A stretch of DNA of 5,164 nucleotides, taken from the NCBI GenBank assembly GCA_021777285.1, contig JAJYDR010000143.1, positions 1-5,164 on the forward strand. The letters are read 5' to 3'. Positions 4,462-5,164 of this stretch are shown here, piece by piece. Source of the stretch: Actinomycetes bacterium (GTDB taxonomy: Bacteria; Actinomycetota; Acidimicrobiia; Acidimicrobiales; RAAP-2). A program made the translations under genes and the position numbers. The notes under the pieces are model-generated. The model ran no database searches and was not told where the DNA came from. It saw only the letters and a program-made list of their open reading frames with translations. Position 1 is the stretch's first letter, and every line of letters starts with the position of its first letter.

Positions 4462-5147
4462 GACTCAGCCCGCCACACGGGTTGGCGCAGGTCGTCGTAG
4501 AAGACGTCACGCAGTTCACCGTCGATCGCCGCGAAGATCGGCGCCGCCCATCGCTCGGCGCCAAGCGTCGGCGTCGGCAGGTTGTCTCGTGTGAACCAGC
4601 CGGCGTCGGTGCACTCGAGCGGATGGATCTTGAGCGAACCGCCGGTGGCGCGACAGAAGAAGAGCAACGAGTAGAGCGGGATGCGCGACACGCCAAGCCG
4701 CATGCCATCGAGGACCCCGATGAGTCGCACCGGCTCCACCTCGATCCCCGTCTCCTCGAGGACTTCCTTGACGACAACTTCGGGGGCCGAGTAGCCGACG
4801 TCGCACCACCCGGTCGGATAGAGCCAGATCCCCGAGTCCGCCCGTTGGATGAGGAGAAGCTCGCCGCGATCATTAGTGACCGCGGCTCCGACAGCGACCT
4901 TCGGCGTGGCGTAGCCGGGGATGCCACGACCGACATCACCGAGCCATTCCGTGACGTAGCCGTCGGCGTCGGGCCGGTCGTCACGGCCGTAGTCCGCCGC
5001 CGCCTTGATGTCGCCGGCGATTCGCAGCACCTCCTCGTAGCGCTCGCGTTCGAACTGGCTCTCAGTGAACCCCATGCCTGTTCGCGCGACTCCGGCGAGT
5101 GACTCCGCCCACCGGCGCAGCATCTTCTCGGTCACCGGCTCGGTCAC
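4458..5147 (-). CDS. Nudix hydrolase with Nudix_N domain (nucleotide-sugar/ADP-ribose pyrophosphatase-like)
   Basis: A 229-residue protein. The N-terminal 55-60 residues (RRWAESLAGVARTGMGFTESQFERERYEEVLRIA) match the helical Nudix_N domain. The catalytic domain follows: VAVGAAVTNDRGELLLIQRADSGIWLYPTG, then the Nudix box at about 113-135, ending KEVLEETGI with Glu128, Glu131 and Glu132 as expected metal ligands. The box deviates from GX5EX7REUXEEXGU: the first Glu is Tyr119 and the Arg is Lys127. This resembles other Nudix_N proteins (GWADVGYSPSE type), so activity is likely kept. Such enzymes hydrolyse nucleoside diphosphates linked to another group; the exact substrate is unknown. The GTG at 5147 is preceded at 5 nt by AAGGGG (5153-5158), a good ribosome binding site. 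Its stop overlaps the GNAT start. It belongs to the GC-rich ancestral flank. Confidence 0.93.
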   Translation of the reverse strand: MTEPVTEKMLRRWAESLAGVARTGMGFTESQFERERYEEVLRIAGDIKAAADYGRDDRPDADGYVTEWLGDVGRGIPGYATPKVAVGAAVTNDRGELLLIQRADSGIWLYPTGWCDVGYSAPEVVVKEVLEETGIEVEPVRLIGVLDGMRLGVSRIPLYSLLFFCRATGGSLKIHPLECTDAGWFTRDNLPTPTLGAERWAAPIFAAIDGELRDVFYDDLRQPVWRAES

Positions 5148-5164
5148 GACAACCCCTTAGGCGA

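Noticed and set aside
4482..5102. Long plus-strand frame, and a minus-strand frame at 4412-4984, over the Nudix gene
   Set aside because: Both are shadows of the Nudix frame, which carries the Nudix_N domain and Nudix box; the others are low-complexity Arg/Ser-rich or unrecognisable.

Overview
The window looks like chromosomal DNA of a high-GC bacterium, most likely an actinobacterium. This rests on the GC-rich flanking genes, frequent GTG/TTG starts, an apparently leaderless antitoxin promoter and actinobacterial-looking Nudix and GNAT proteins. The genus cannot be read from the sequence. Nearly all genes lie on the minus strand, so transcription runs from right to left. By eye, the middle (about 1330-4020) is more A+T-rich than both flanks, which suggests acquired DNA.

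Right flank (4024-5147): a Nudix hydrolase with a Nudix_N domain overlaps a GNAT acetyltransferase by 4 bp (GTGA), forming a housekeeping-type operon. Left flank (1-1321): a group II PLP-dependent amino-acid decarboxylase cut off by the window edge, lacking roughly the last 25-40 residues.

Between them lies an accessory array, described here in transcription order. First comes an RHH antitoxin with a MazF/PemK toxin. Next is an MNT-domain antitoxin (MntA type) with a HEPN toxin gene (HepT type) broken by one in-frame TGA. Last is hicA-hicB followed closely by a second, unrelated GNAT acetyltransferase. Each toxin-antitoxin unit has intact translational coupling or overlap.

The most interesting signal is a diverged repeat of about 29-33 bp that separates these units. 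One copy forms the last codons of the right-flank GNAT gene (site 4, 4028-4056). The others lie after mazF (site 3, 3371-3399), after the broken hepT (site 2, 2576-2608) and after the second GNAT (site 1, 1461-1493). All four are in the same orientation. On the minus strand they would read TNV[Y/W]R, which is the C-terminal strand of the GNAT protein. Sites 3 and 4 also form a 6-bp stem around a 7-nt loop, with one compensatory base-pair change between them. The layout therefore resembles a gene-cassette array: each TA unit is followed by a copy of one site, and the ancestral site is the GNAT 3' end. No integrase is visible, and canonical integron attC core boxes (GTTRRRY/RYYYAAC) were not found. 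The mechanism could be site-specific integration by a tyrosine-type recombinase at the GNAT 3' end, an integron-like process, or old duplications of GNAT ends. Sequence alone does not decide.
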